NCBI GenBank assembly: GCA_050486285.1 | Contig: JBJHCZ010000010.1 | Span: forward strand, 24,643 to 88,642 | Direction of reading: 5' to 3' | From: JAITWN01 sp050486285 | GTDB taxonomy: Bacteria > Pseudomonadota > Gammaproteobacteria > SZUA-140 | DNA: 64,000 nt | Shown here: positions 27,453 to 37,771 of the stretch, one piece after another | Position numbering within the stretch: position 1 is the stretch's first letter | Layout: each line of letters opens with the position of its first letter | Translations under genes and position numbers: made by a program | Notes under the pieces: model-generated | What the model saw: only the letters and a program-made list of their open reading frames with translations | Database searches by the model: none | Told to the model about the DNA's origin: nothing

Positions 27453-28952
27453 ATGGATCCCTGTACGCTGGTGATCTTCGGTGCGACGGGTAACCTGACG
27501 CGGATCAAGCTCATGCCGGCGCTGTTCTCCCTCGAGGTCGAGGGCCGGCTGCCGGAGCGGATGAGGATCGTGTCCTTCGCCCGCCGCGAGTGGGAGCGCG
27601 AGCGCTGGCTCGACGAGGTCGCGGGGATGCTCGCCGAGAAGTTTCCGCATGGTCTCGACGAGGCCGCATTCGAGCGCTTCCGCGCGCGCCAGTATTATCT
27701 CCACGGCGATCTCGACGATCCTGAAGCCTTCGGACGCCTGCAATCCCTGCTCGGCGAGGACTCATTTCCGTCGAACATCATCTTCTACATGGCGATACCG
27801 CCGTCGGATTTCGGGCCCGTGACCGAGCGTCTGAGCGCGGCCGGGCTGCTGAAGGAATCCGGCGGCTGGCGTCGCGTCGTCATCGAGAAGCCGTTCGGTT
27901 ACGATCTGCTGAGCGCACAGATCCTGCAACAGGGGTTGCTGCGCCACCTCGGCGAGGAGCAGATCTACCGGATCGACCATTATCTCGGCAAGGGCACGGT
28001 GCAGAATATCCTTGTGTTCCGTTTTGCGAACCTGTTGCTCGAGCCGTTATGGAACCGCAACTACGTCGATCACGTGCAGATCACGCATTCGGAGACCCGC
28101 GGCGTCGAAGGGCGCGCCGGTTACTACGAGGGCGCCGGCGCGCTGCGGGACATGTTGCAGAGCCACCTGATGCAGTTGCTGGCGCTGGTCGCGATGGAGC
28201 CGCCGGCGATGATGGACGCCGAGTCGTTGCGCGACGAGAAGGTCAAGGTGCTGAAATCGATACGTCCGATCACCCAGGGCGCGGTGCACGCACATGCCTT
28301 TCGCGGTCAGTATGCCGCTGGCCAGACCGCCGGCAGAGCGACGCGCGGCTACCTCGAGGAGCCCGGCGTCGATCCGGCCAGCGTCACCGAGACCTACGCC
28401 GCGCTCAAGCTCTACGTCGACAACTGGCGCTGGCGCGGGGTGCCGTTCTACCTGCGCACCGGCAAGTGCATGGCCGAGGCGGCATCGGCGATCTGCATCC
28501 GCTTCAAGGAGCCGCCGCATCACCTGTTCCGCAACACCCACCTCGAGCGCATCCATCCCAACTGGCTGCTGATCGGCATCCAGCCGCACGAATGCCTGAA
28601 GATGGAGATCCAGGTCAAGGTGCACGGGCTCGAGATGCGCACGCGAACGATCAGTCTCGACGCCAGCTATCGCTCGGCCGACGAGAAGGAGGCGGACGCC
28701 TACGAGGAACTGCTGCTCGACGTCATGACCGGCGATCATTCGCTGTTCCTGCGCTACGACGAGGTCGAGTGGGCCTGGCGCATCGTCGACCCGGTGCTCA
28801 AGGTGTGGTCGATGGAGCGCGAGTTCATCAATACCTATTCCGCCGGCAGCTGGGGCCCCCGCGGCACCTATCGCCTGTTCGACCGCGAGGACCAGTTCTG
28901 GCGTCATACCCTGGCGCTGAACGGCAACGATGTCGGCTCGGAAGCCTACTGA
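27453..28952 (+). CDS. zwf: glucose-6-phosphate 1-dehydrogenase
   Basis: First step of the oxidative pentose phosphate and Entner-Doudoroff routes. The ATG at 27453 gives 499 residues. LVIFGATGNLTRIKLMPALF is the coenzyme-binding fingerprint, and IEKPFGYDL and YRIDHYLGKGTVQN form the active site with the catalytic His and Lys. It lies between gnd and pgi, 7 bases before the pgi ATG, forming a compact hexose phosphate operon. Confidence 0.97.
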   Translation: MDPCTLVIFGATGNLTRIKLMPALFSLEVEGRLPERMRIVSFARREWERERWLDEVAGMLAEKFPHGLDEAAFERFRARQYYLHGDLDDPEAFGRLQSLLGEDSFPSNIIFYMAIPPSDFGPVTERLSAAGLLKESGGWRRVVIEKPFGYDLLSAQILQQGLLRHLGEEQIYRIDHYLGKGTVQNILVFRFANLLLEPLWNRNYVDHVQITHSETRGVEGRAGYYEGAGALRDMLQSHLMQLLALVAMEPPAMMDAESLRDEKVKVLKSIRPITQGAVHAHAFRGQYAAGQTAGRATRGYLEEPGVDPASVTETYAALKLYVDNWRWRGVPFYLRTGKCMAEAASAICIRFKEPPHHLFRNTHLERIHPNWLLIGIQPHECLKMEIQVKVHGLEMRTRTISLDASYRSADEKEADAYEELLLDVMTGDHSLFLRYDEVEWAWRIVDPVLKVWSMEREFINTYSAGSWGPRGTYRLFDREDQFWRHTLALNGNDVGSEAY

Positions 28953-28959
28953 GAGCATC

Positions 28960-30609
28960 ATGTCGGCATTGACCAGCTCGACGCAGTGGCGGGCGCTGCA
29001 GAAACATCACCGCCGGATTCGCACATTGCACATGCGCGAGCTGTTTGCCGCCGATCCCGGCCGCTTCGAGCGGTTCTCGCTGCGCTTCGGCGACATGCTC
29101 GTCGACTATTCCAAGAACCGGATCACCGACGAGACCGTCGGGCTGTTGCTGGAGCTCGCCGGGCACCGTGAGCTCGGGCGGCGCATCGGGGAGATGTTCG
29201 CGGGCGCCCGCATCAATTTCACCGAAGACCGCGCGGTGCTGCATACGGCGCTGCGCCGGCGCGGCGCCGAGCCGCTGATCATCGACGGCGCGGATGTGAT
29301 GCCGGAAGTCCGCGGCGTGCTGACGCGGATGCGCGTGTTCAGCAACGCAGTGCGCAGCGGTGAGTGGAAGGGGTATACCGGCAAGGCGATCACCGATGTC
29401 GTCAATATCGGCATCGGTGGTTCGGATCTCGGGCCGGTGATGGTGACGCGCGCGCTCCGGCCCTATGCGCAGCCGGGCCTGCGCGTGCATTTCGTGTCGA
29501 ACGTCGACGGCAGCCACATCATCGAGACGCTGAAGCAGAAGCGCCCGGAGACGACACTGTTCATCATCGCGTCGAAGACCTTCACGACGCTCGAGACCCT
29601 GACCAATGCCCGCACCGCGCGCAACTGGTTCGTCGAGGCGACCGGCAACGAGGCCGCGATCGCCAGGCATTTCGTCGCGCTGTCGACCAACGCCCGCGAG
29701 GTTCGCGCCTTCGGCATCGATACCGCGAACATGTTCGGGTTCTGGGACTGGGTCGGCGGACGTTATTCGCTGTGGAGCGCAATCGGCCTGCCGATTGCGA
29801 TCGCGGTCGGCATGGACCGTTTCGAGGAACTGCTCGAAGGCGCGCAGGCGATGGACGAGCACTTCCGCACAGCGCCCTTTGAACGCAACATACCGGTGAT
29901 CCTCGGCCTGCTCGGCGTCTGGTATCGCAACTTCTTCGATGCGCCGACCATGGCGGTGCTGCCCTACGACCAGTATCTCGACCGGCTGCCGGCCTATCTC
30001 CAGCAGGCCGACATGGAGAGCAACGGCAAGAGCGTCGATCGCGACGGGCACAAGGTCGATTACGAGACCGGGCCGGTGCTGTGGGGCGAGCCGGGCACCA
30101 ACGGGCAGCATGCGTTTTACCAGTTGCTGCACCAGGGCACCCAGCTGGTGCCGGCGGACTTCATTGCCGCGGTCGAGTCACACAACCCGGTCGGCGGTCA
30201 CCAGCGCATCCTGCTGGCGAACTTCTTCGCGCAGACCGAGGCGCTGATGCGCGGCAAGACCGAAGAGGAGGTCAGGCGCGAGCTCGAGGCCGCGGGGATG
30301 TCCGGCGACGCACTCGAACGGCTGCTGCCGCATCGCGTGTTCGACGGCAACCGGCCGACCACATCGATCCTCTACCGGCGCCTGACGCCGCGCACGCTCG
30401 GCGCGCTGGTCGCGATGTACGAGCACAGGATCTTCGTCCAGGGCGCGATCTGGAACATCAATTCATACGATCAGTGGGGCGTCGAACTCGGCAAGCAGCT
30501 CGCCGGGGCGATCCAGCCGCAACTGGCCGGCGCAGCGCCGGTCAGCGATCACGATGCCTCGACCAACGGCCTGATCAACTATTACAAGGCCCTCAATCGT
30601 CGAACCTGA
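28960..30609 (+). CDS. pgi: glucose-6-phosphate isomerase
   Basis: Interconverts glucose 6-phosphate and fructose 6-phosphate. The ATG at 28960 gives 549 residues, the same as E. coli Pgi. INFTEDRAVLHTALR, NIGIGGSDLGP, the phosphate-binding SKTFTTLETLTN, MESNGKSVDRDG and the C-terminal NSYDQWGVELGK signature are all present. The 3' end overlaps the convergent carbonic anhydrase gene by 17 bases. Confidence 0.97.
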   Translation: MSALTSSTQWRALQKHHRRIRTLHMRELFAADPGRFERFSLRFGDMLVDYSKNRITDETVGLLLELAGHRELGRRIGEMFAGARINFTEDRAVLHTALRRRGAEPLIIDGADVMPEVRGVLTRMRVFSNAVRSGEWKGYTGKAITDVVNIGIGGSDLGPVMVTRALRPYAQPGLRVHFVSNVDGSHIIETLKQKRPETTLFIIASKTFTTLETLTNARTARNWFVEATGNEAAIARHFVALSTNAREVRAFGIDTANMFGFWDWVGGRYSLWSAIGLPIAIAVGMDRFEELLEGAQAMDEHFRTAPFERNIPVILGLLGVWYRNFFDAPTMAVLPYDQYLDRLPAYLQQADMESNGKSVDRDGHKVDYETGPVLWGEPGTNGQHAFYQLLHQGTQLVPADFIAAVESHNPVGGHQRILLANFFAQTEALMRGKTEEEVRRELEAAGMSGDALERLLPHRVFDGNRPTTSILYRRLTPRTLGALVAMYEHRIFVQGAIWNINSYDQWGVELGKQLAGAIQPQLAGAAPVSDHDASTNGLINYYKALNRRT

Positions 30610-31189
30610 CCCTGAGATCCTTCAGCAATCCGTCCGCGATTCCGTAGATCCAGCCGTGTACCGACAGCGCCTGCTCGCGGGCGATGGCCTGCTGCACGAT
30701 CGTCGTCTGCCAGACCTTGCGGGTCTGCTCGCGCACGTTGAGTTCGCACATCAGGTCGAGTCGCTCGTTGGGGTCTGCGATCCCGTCGATGCGGCTGTGG
30801 TGGTGACGCCGGATGCGCTTGATATCCTTGATCCAGTTGTCGATCAGGCCATGCGGGCGGTCGTCCAGCGCGGCCTTGACGCCGCCGCAGCCGTAATGTC
30901 CGCAGACGATGATGTGCCTGACCTTCAGGATATCCACCGCGTATTGCAGTACTGAAAGGCAATTCAGGTCGGTGTGCATTACAATGTTCGCGACGTTGCG
31001 GTGCACGAACAGCTCCCCGGGCAGCAGGCCGACGATTTCGTTCGCCGGCACGCGGCTGTCGGCACAACCGATCCACAGGTACTGCGGGGATTGCTGATGC
31101 ACCAGCCGCGAGAAAAAATCGGGGTCTTCGTCGCTGGCGGCGGTGGCCCATTTCCTGTTGTTCTCGAACAAGTGTCGCAATGGGCTCAT
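30593..31189 (-). CDS. can: beta-class carbonic anhydrase
   Basis: A 198-residue enzyme hydrating CO2 to bicarbonate. The zinc ligands are visible: Cys42 and Asp44 in WIGCADSRVP, His98 and Cys101 in CGHYGCGG. The overall sequence follows E. coli Can through ELFVHRNVANIV, HTDLNCLSVLQYAVD and the C-terminal HGWIYGIADGLL. It is shorter than E. coli Can by about 20 C-terminal residues. The start codon overlaps the start of truA on the opposite strand, so each promoter must lie within the other gene. Confidence 0.95.
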   Translation of the reverse strand: MSPLRHLFENNRKWATAASDEDPDFFSRLVHQQSPQYLWIGCADSRVPANEIVGLLPGELFVHRNVANIVMHTDLNCLSVLQYAVDILKVRHIIVCGHYGCGGVKAALDDRPHGLIDNWIKDIKRIRRHHHSRIDGIADPNERLDLMCELNVREQTRKVWQTTIVQQAIAREQALSVHGWIYGIADGLLKDLRVRFDD

Positions 31190-32015
31190 GATGTCGAATC
31201 CGCCGGATGTTCCAGCAGGGGATTATAGCGATACGGCGCGTATCGCGCTCGGCATCGAATACCATGGCGGCGGATTCAGCGGCTGGCAGATTCAGCCCGG
31301 CCGGCGCACCGTGCAGGACTGCGTCGAGCAGGCATTGTCGCGCGTCGCCGACGAGCCGGTGCGCGTGATCTGCGCCGGCCGCACCGACACCGGCGTACAC
31401 GCGCTCGGGCAGGTCGTCCATTTCGAGACAATGGCCGCGCGCCCGCTGCGCGCCTGGGTCCTCGGCGGCAACGCTCATCTGCCAGCGGATGTCCGCCTGC
31501 TGTGGGCGGAATCCCCGGGCAACGATTTCCATGCGCGCTTCTCGGCCGAGCGTCGCCATTACCGCTACGTAATCTGCAACACGCCGATCCGTCCCGCAGT
31601 GCTGGCCGGTCGCGTCGCCTGGCACTACCGGCCGCTCGATATCGCGCCGATGCAGGTGGCTGCGCGCGATCTGCTCGGCGAGCATGACTTCTCGTCGTAT
31701 CGTTCGTATGCCTGTCAGGCGAAGCATCCCGTACGCACCGTGCATCGCCTCGAGGTCAGTCGTCATGACCGCTTCGTGGTCATCGACATCGTCGCCAACG
31801 CCTTTCTGCATCACATGGTGCGCAACATCGCCGGGGTACTGATGGACATCGGCAGCGGCAGGCAGCCGCCGGGCTGGGCCGCCGACATCCTCGCGGCCCG
31901 CGACCGCGTCGCCGGCGGCGTCAATGCCCCGCCCGACGGCCTCTACTTCGTCAATGTCGAGTATCCGTCGCGATTCGGTCTCCCGCGCGTCCCCGCGGGT
32001 CCGCAGGTCTGGTGA
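31188..32015 (+). CDS. truA: tRNA pseudouridine(38-40) synthase
   Basis: Makes pseudouridine at positions 38-40 of tRNA anticodon arms. The start is ATG 31188 or 31191 (MMSNPPDVPAG...); conserved sequence begins at RIALGIEYHGGGFSGWQ. The catalytic Asp is in CAGRTDTGVHALGQVVHFE. FHARFSAERRHYRYVI and NAFLHHMVRNIAGVL complete the signature. Length is about 275 residues. truA followed by trpF is a common gammaproteobacterial order. Confidence 0.95.
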   Translation: MMSNPPDVPAGDYSDTARIALGIEYHGGGFSGWQIQPGRRTVQDCVEQALSRVADEPVRVICAGRTDTGVHALGQVVHFETMAARPLRAWVLGGNAHLPADVRLLWAESPGNDFHARFSAERRHYRYVICNTPIRPAVLAGRVAWHYRPLDIAPMQVAARDLLGEHDFSSYRSYACQAKHPVRTVHRLEVSRHDRFVVIDIVANAFLHHMVRNIAGVLMDIGSGRQPPGWAADILAARDRVAGGVNAPPDGLYFVNVEYPSRFGLPRVPAGPQVW

Positions 32016-32076
32016 GCGCGGCCGTTCGATTGTCTGGCGCAGCTTTCCCGTGTATCTTGTAGCAAGTACCCGGAAC

Positions 32077-32718
32077 ATGCGCACTCGTATCAAGATCTGC
32101 GGCATTACCCGCCCCGAAGACGCGGAAATCGCGGCCACCCTCGGCGCCGATGCCATCGGTCTCGTGTTTCATGACCCGAGCCCGCGCCAAGTCGACGCAG
32201 CGCAGGCGGCCTGCGTCGTCGCCGCGCTGCCGCCGTTCGTCGCTGCCGTCGCGTTGTTCGTCGACGCCCCCGCCGAACGCATCCGCCGCGTCCTGGACAG
32301 CGTGCGCATCGACCTGATCCAGTTTCATGGCGACGAGCCACCCGAAGTCTGCCGCGGTTTCGGGCGGTCGTATATCAAGGCGATCCGCATGCGTCCCGGC
32401 ATCGACCTCGTTGCCGAGGCGCGCCGCTATCACGAGGCGTCGGCGCTGTTGCTCGACACCTACGTCAAGGGCGTCCCCGGCGGTACCGGCGCGACCTTTG
32501 ACTGGCGGTCGTTGCCGCCGGATCTGGCTTGCCCGGTCATGCTGGCCGGCGGCCTCAAACCGGGCAACGTCGCCGAGGCAATCCGCGCCGTTCGCCCCTA
32601 CGGCGTCGATGTCAGCGGCGGCGTCGAGGCCTCCGGCGGCATCAAGGACGAAGAGAAGCTGAAGGCATTCTTCGCCGCAGTCGCCACTGCCGACGCCGAA
32701 CGGACGCATGAAGACTGA
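32077..32718 (+). CDS. trpF: phosphoribosylanthranilate isomerase
   Basis: Third step of tryptophan synthesis. The ATG at 32077 gives 213 residues. The TIM-barrel signature MRTRIKICGITRPEDA holds the catalytic Cys, and LIQFHGDEPPE, LLLDTYVKGVPGGTGATFDW and GVDVSGGVEASGGIKD supply the catalytic Asp and phosphate-binding loops. A hairpin repeat (32749-32859) lies between it and trpB. Confidence 0.96.
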   Translation: MRTRIKICGITRPEDAEIAATLGADAIGLVFHDPSPRQVDAAQAACVVAALPPFVAAVALFVDAPAERIRRVLDSVRIDLIQFHGDEPPEVCRGFGRSYIKAIRMRPGIDLVAEARRYHEASALLLDTYVKGVPGGTGATFDWRSLPPDLACPVMLAGGLKPGNVAEAIRAVRPYGVDVSGGVEASGGIKDEEKLKAFFAAVATADAERTHED

Positions 32719-32748
32719 TCGTTGGCACGAACAAATCAAAATCAGGAG

Positions 32749-32859
32749 CAGCAGTCGGTGGCCGTCTCCATGACGGGACCGTCCGCCGCAGGGATGCGGC
32801 GGAGAGCTACAGGGATGTATTCACGCGTGTCCCGTCATGGAGACGGCCACCGACTGCTG
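32749..32859. repeat. hairpin repeat, family B copy 1
   Basis: Perfect 30-bp inverted arms (32749-32778 and 32830-32859) enclose a 51-bp core. The core holds an inner hairpin with stem TCCGCCGC/GCGGCGGA and loop AGGGAT (32782-32803). It is followed by CTACAGGGATGTATTCACG (32807-32825). The same loop and the same downstream motif, with one base changed, occur in copy 2 at 54934-55049. The arms of the two copies are unrelated. It stands between trpF and trpB. Confidence 0.85.
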
Positions 32860-32897
32860 TCAGCATTGATCATCGACAAGATGCAATATCGAAAGAA

Positions 32898-34096
<1,199 letters not shown>

Positions 34097-34100
<4 letters not shown>

Positions 34101-34918
34101 GCCGGATCGAGGCCTGTTTCAAGCGGCTGAAGGCGGCGCGCAGGAAGGCGCTGGTACCGTATATCACCGCCGGCGATCCCGATCCCGCGATCACCGTTCC
34201 GCTGATGCACGCGATGGTCGGGGCCGGCGCCGACATCGTCGAACTCGGTGTGCCGTTCTCGGACCCGATGGCGGACGGCCCGGTCATCCAGCGTGCGAGT
34301 GAGCGCGCGCTGCGTCATCACGTGAGCCTGCGCGGCGTACTCGACATGGTCGCGAGATTTCGCGAGCAGGACGCCGACACCCCGGTCGTGCTGATGGGCT
34401 ATCTGAATCCGGTCGAGGCGATGGGCTACGCTGCGTTTGCGCAGGCCGCGGCCACGGCCGGCGTCGACGGCGTGCTGACCGTCGACCTGCCGCCGGAGGA
34501 GGGCGACGGCTTCATCGACGCCTTCGCGGCGGCGGGACTCGACCCGATCTTCCTGGTCGCGCCGACGACCACGTCGGCGCGCATGGACCGGATATGTGCG
34601 GCCGGCAGGGGATTCCTCTATTATGTATCCCTCAAGGGCGTGACCGGCGCCGCGAATCTCGATATCGGCGCGGTCAGCGAACGGATCGCCGAGTTGCGAC
34701 GCCATACCGGCCTGCCGGTCGGCGTCGGCTTCGGCATCGCCGATGCCGACAGCGCCGCGCGCGTCGCCAGGGTCGCGGACGCGGTGGTCGTCGGCAGCGC
34801 GCTGGTGCGCCTGATCGAGGACAATGCCGGCGCCGGTGCGGGGCCGCTGACCGCCGCGATCGTCGAGCGCCTCGGCGGCATGCGCGCCGCGATCGACAAG
34901 GATTCCGACAAGTCATGA
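34097..34918 (+). CDS. trpA: tryptophan synthase alpha chain
   Basis: Cleaves indole-glycerol phosphate to indole, which is channelled to TrpB. It starts at a GTG inside the trpB stop region and has 273 residues. YITAGDPDPAITVPLMHAMVGAGADIVELGVPFSDPMADGPVIQRASERAL contains the catalytic Glu and Asp, and FLYYVSLKGVTGA and GVGFGIADADSA bind phosphate. It overlaps accD by four bases (ATGA). Confidence 0.97.
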
Positions 34919-35781
34919 ACTGGTTTGAAAAACTGTTGCCATCGAAGATACGCACCGAGGGCGGTCGCAAGAAGTCGATCCCGGAAGGGCTGTGGACCAA
35001 GTGCAGCGCCTGCCAGCAGATCCTCTATCGCGCCGAACTCGAGCGTAATTTCCATGTCTGCCCGAAGTGCGGCTATCACGAGCGCATCGGCGCGCGCCTG
35101 CGTCTGGAGATGTTTCTCGATCCCGGTGATCGCGCCGAGATCGGCGCCGGGATCGAGCCGACCGATTTCCTGAAATTCCGCGATTCGAAGAAATACCGCG
35201 ACCGCCTGACCCAGGCGCAGAAGGCCACCGGCGAGAAGGATGCGCTCGTCGTCATGAGCGGCAGGCTCAAGGCCATGCCGATCGTCGCCGCCGCGTTCGA
35301 ATTCGGTTTCATGGGCGGTTCGATGGGTTCGGTCGTCGGCGAGCGCTTCGTGCGCGGGGTCAACCAGGCGATCGAGGACCGCTGCCCGCTGATCTGCTTT
35401 TCCGCGAGCGGCGGCGCCCGCATGCAGGAGGCCCTGGTGTCGCTGCTGCAGATGTCGAAGACCAGCGCGGCGCTGGCGAAGCTGAACGAGGCCGGTATCC
35501 CGTATATCTCGGTGATGACCGATCCGACGATGGGTGGCGTCTCGGCCAGTCTGGCGATGCTTGGCGACATCAACGCCGCCGAGCCGAATGCGCTGATCGG
35601 CTTCGCCGGCCCGCGCGTCATCGAGCAGACCGTGCGCGAGAAGCTGCCGGAAGGCTTCCAGCGCAGCGAGTTTCTCGTCGAGCACGGCGCGATCGACACC
35701 ATCATCGACCGCCGCAACATGCGCGACAAGGTCCACAGCCTGCTCGCGATGCTGACCGGCGCGCCTGCCACCGCCAACTGA
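34915..35781 (+). CDS. accD: acetyl-CoA carboxylase carboxyltransferase subunit beta
   Basis: With AccA forms the carboxyltransferase that makes malonyl-CoA for fatty acid synthesis. The ATG at 34915 gives 288 residues. The N-terminal zinc ribbon is CSACQQILY...HVCPKCGYHERIG. The crotonase-type core holds FEFGFMGGSMGSVVGERF and SASGGARMQEALVSL. It is translationally coupled to trpA. accD-folC is an ancient gene pair. Confidence 0.97.
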   Translation: MNWFEKLLPSKIRTEGGRKKSIPEGLWTKCSACQQILYRAELERNFHVCPKCGYHERIGARLRLEMFLDPGDRAEIGAGIEPTDFLKFRDSKKYRDRLTQAQKATGEKDALVVMSGRLKAMPIVAAAFEFGFMGGSMGSVVGERFVRGVNQAIEDRCPLICFSASGGARMQEALVSLLQMSKTSAALAKLNEAGIPYISVMTDPTMGGVSASLAMLGDINAAEPNALIGFAGPRVIEQTVREKLPEGFQRSEFLVEHGAIDTIIDRRNMRDKVHSLLAMLTGAPATAN

Positions 35782-35807
35782 GCGCGACTCCCGCGCGGCA
35801 CCTTCCG

Positions 35808-37097
35808 ATGCGTCACGACACCCTGGCCGGCTGGCTGGCGTGGCTGGAGCAACTGCATCCGCGCGCGATCGACCTCGGCCTCGAGCGCGTCGGCGCGGTC
35901 GGTCAGCGCCTCGGCGTCACGCGATTGCCATGCCCGGTCGTCACCGTCGCCGGCACCAACGGCAAGGGTTCGACGGTCGCGATGCTGGAGTCGATGCTGT
36001 CCGCCGCCGGTCATCGCGTCGCCTGCTATACCTCCCCGCACCTGCTGCGCTACAACGAACGCGTGCGCATCGACGGTCGCGAGGCCGACGATGCCGCGCT
36101 GTGCGCCGCGTTTGCCCGCGTCGATGCGGCGCGCGGCGACACCAGCCTCAGCTATTTCGAGTTCGGCACGCTGGCCGCCCTCGACCTGTTCGCGCGCGCG
36201 GCGCCCGATGTCGCGGTCCTCGAGGTGGGGCTCGGCGGGCGCCTCGATGCCGTCAATATTATCGATCCCGATGTCGCCATCGTGACGTCGATCGGTCTCG
36301 ACCATGTCGAATGGCTCGGCGCCGACCGCGACGCGATCGGCGCCGAGAAGGCCGGCATATTCCGCGCGAAGCGGCCCGCGGTCTGCGCCGATCCGGCGCC
36401 GCCGCAGGGTCTGCTGCGGGTCGCGGCCGAACGCGGCGCGCGGCTTCATTGCCTCGGCCGCGAGTTCGATGTGGAGCTTCCGGAAGCAGGCGCGGGATGG
36501 CGCTGGCACGGACCGGGCAGGCGCATCGACGCGCTGCCGCCGCCCGGACTCACCGGCGAGTATCAGTATCGCAATGCCGCCGGGGCCCTGATGGCGCTCG
36601 CGCTGTTAGCCGCCTCGCTCGCGGTCGGCGACGACGCGGTGCGTACGGGGCTGGCGCGGACCCGCCTGCCCGGGCGATTCCAGCGCCTCCCGGGGGCGAT
36701 CATCCGCGTACTCGACGTCGCGCACAACGTTGACGGTACGCGCGCGCTGGCGGCCAACCTTGCCGCCATGCCGGTCGCCGGCGCGACGCGCGCGGTGTTC
36801 GCGGCGCTGGGCGACAAGGATGTCGACGGTATGGTATCGTCGGTGTCCGATGTCGTCGACGAGTGGCATGTCGCAACGCTGCCGGTCGGCCGGGCCGCGC
36901 CCGCGGAGCGGCTGCGCTCAGCCGTCGCCGCATGCGCGGCGAGCGCGGCGGCGGTGCACCCCGATGTCGCCTCCGCCTACCGCGCGGCGCTCACGCGCTC
37001 GCGACCCGGCGACCGGGTCGTCGTCTTCGGATCCTTTTATACGGTCGGCGCAGTGCTCGAGGTCGAGCAGGGGGCGGATCTCCCGGCCGAGGCCTGA
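35808..37097 (+). CDS. folC: bifunctional dihydrofolate/folylpolyglutamate synthase
   Basis: Adds glutamate to dihydropteroate and to folates. A 429-residue Mur-ligase-type enzyme. The P-loop VTVAGTNGKGSTVAMLESML and the folate-side SPHLLRYNERVRIDG are complete. EVGLGGRLDAVNII and SIGLDHVEWLG follow, with the C-terminal VLDVAHNVDGTRALAANL. The DedD-type gene starts 18 bases downstream. Confidence 0.96.
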   Translation: MRHDTLAGWLAWLEQLHPRAIDLGLERVGAVGQRLGVTRLPCPVVTVAGTNGKGSTVAMLESMLSAAGHRVACYTSPHLLRYNERVRIDGREADDAALCAAFARVDAARGDTSLSYFEFGTLAALDLFARAAPDVAVLEVGLGGRLDAVNIIDPDVAIVTSIGLDHVEWLGADRDAIGAEKAGIFRAKRPAVCADPAPPQGLLRVAAERGARLHCLGREFDVELPEAGAGWRWHGPGRRIDALPPPGLTGEYQYRNAAGALMALALLAASLAVGDDAVRTGLARTRLPGRFQRLPGAIIRVLDVAHNVDGTRALAANLAAMPVAGATRAVFAALGDKDVDGMVSSVSDVVDEWHVATLPVGRAAPAERLRSAVAACAASAAAVHPDVASAYRAALTRSRPGDRVVVFGSFYTVGAVLEVEQGADLPAEA

Positions 37098-37115
37098 TTC
37101 GAGAACATCATCCCG

Positions 37116-37721
37116 ATGAATGAACCCGCTGATACCCACGATCGCAGGCAGCGTCTCTGGCATCGGCTCGTCGGCGCGGCGGTGCTCGCGGCGCTGGCGG
37201 TGATCCTGGTGCCGATCCTGATCGACTTCCGCGAAGACGACGGGACAGCGATTACGCGCAGCAACATCCCCGAGCGGCCGGCAGGCTTCCGCGTCGAGGA
37301 GATCTCGCTGATGCCCCCGCTTGCGCCGCAGTCGGCGCCGGAATCGGTGTCTGCTGTGGTATCTGGCGTCGAATCCGGTTCCGGCGCCCCGCCAGAGTCC
37401 CGGCCCGAGTCCCCGCCGGCGCCCGCTGCGCCTGCAGGTGGCGCCGCGCCGCCCGCGCCGGCCTCTCCTGCCTCCGGCCCGCCGCTGCACGGCTTTGCGG
37501 TCCAGGTCGGCAGCTTCTCCAGCAGGGAGAACGCGACCGCGATGCGTGACCGCCTGCGCGGCCACGGTTTCAGCGCATTTATCGACCAGGCCTCGGTCGA
37601 CGGCCGGGCCGTCTACCGGGTGCTGGTCGGCCCCGATGCCCGTCGTGAACACAGCGAGCGCCTGCGCGACCGGCTTGCCGGTGAGCAGAACCTGCGCGGC
37701 GTCGTGGTTGCCTACGAATAG
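37116..37721 (+). CDS. dedD: SPOR-domain cell division protein (DedD-like)
   Basis: A 201-residue protein with a short cytoplasmic start and one membrane helix (about residues 18-37, LVGAAVLAALAVILVPILI). A proline- and alanine-rich periplasmic linker of about 85 residues leads to a C-terminal SPOR domain (GFAVQVGSFSSRENATAMRDRLRGHGFSAF...YRVLVGP). SPOR domains bind denuded septal peptidoglycan. Position between folC and cvpA is the usual one for DedD. Confidence 0.92.
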   Translation: MNEPADTHDRRQRLWHRLVGAAVLAALAVILVPILIDFREDDGTAITRSNIPERPAGFRVEEISLMPPLAPQSAPESVSAVVSGVESGSGAPPESRPESPPAPAAPAGGAAPPAPASPASGPPLHGFAVQVGSFSSRENATAMRDRLRGHGFSAFIDQASVDGRAVYRVLVGPDARREHSERLRDRLAGEQNLRGVVVAYE

Positions 37722-37771
37722 CGCACCGGACGGCGGACCCCAGTAATGATAAAATACCGGGCCTGACGGGC

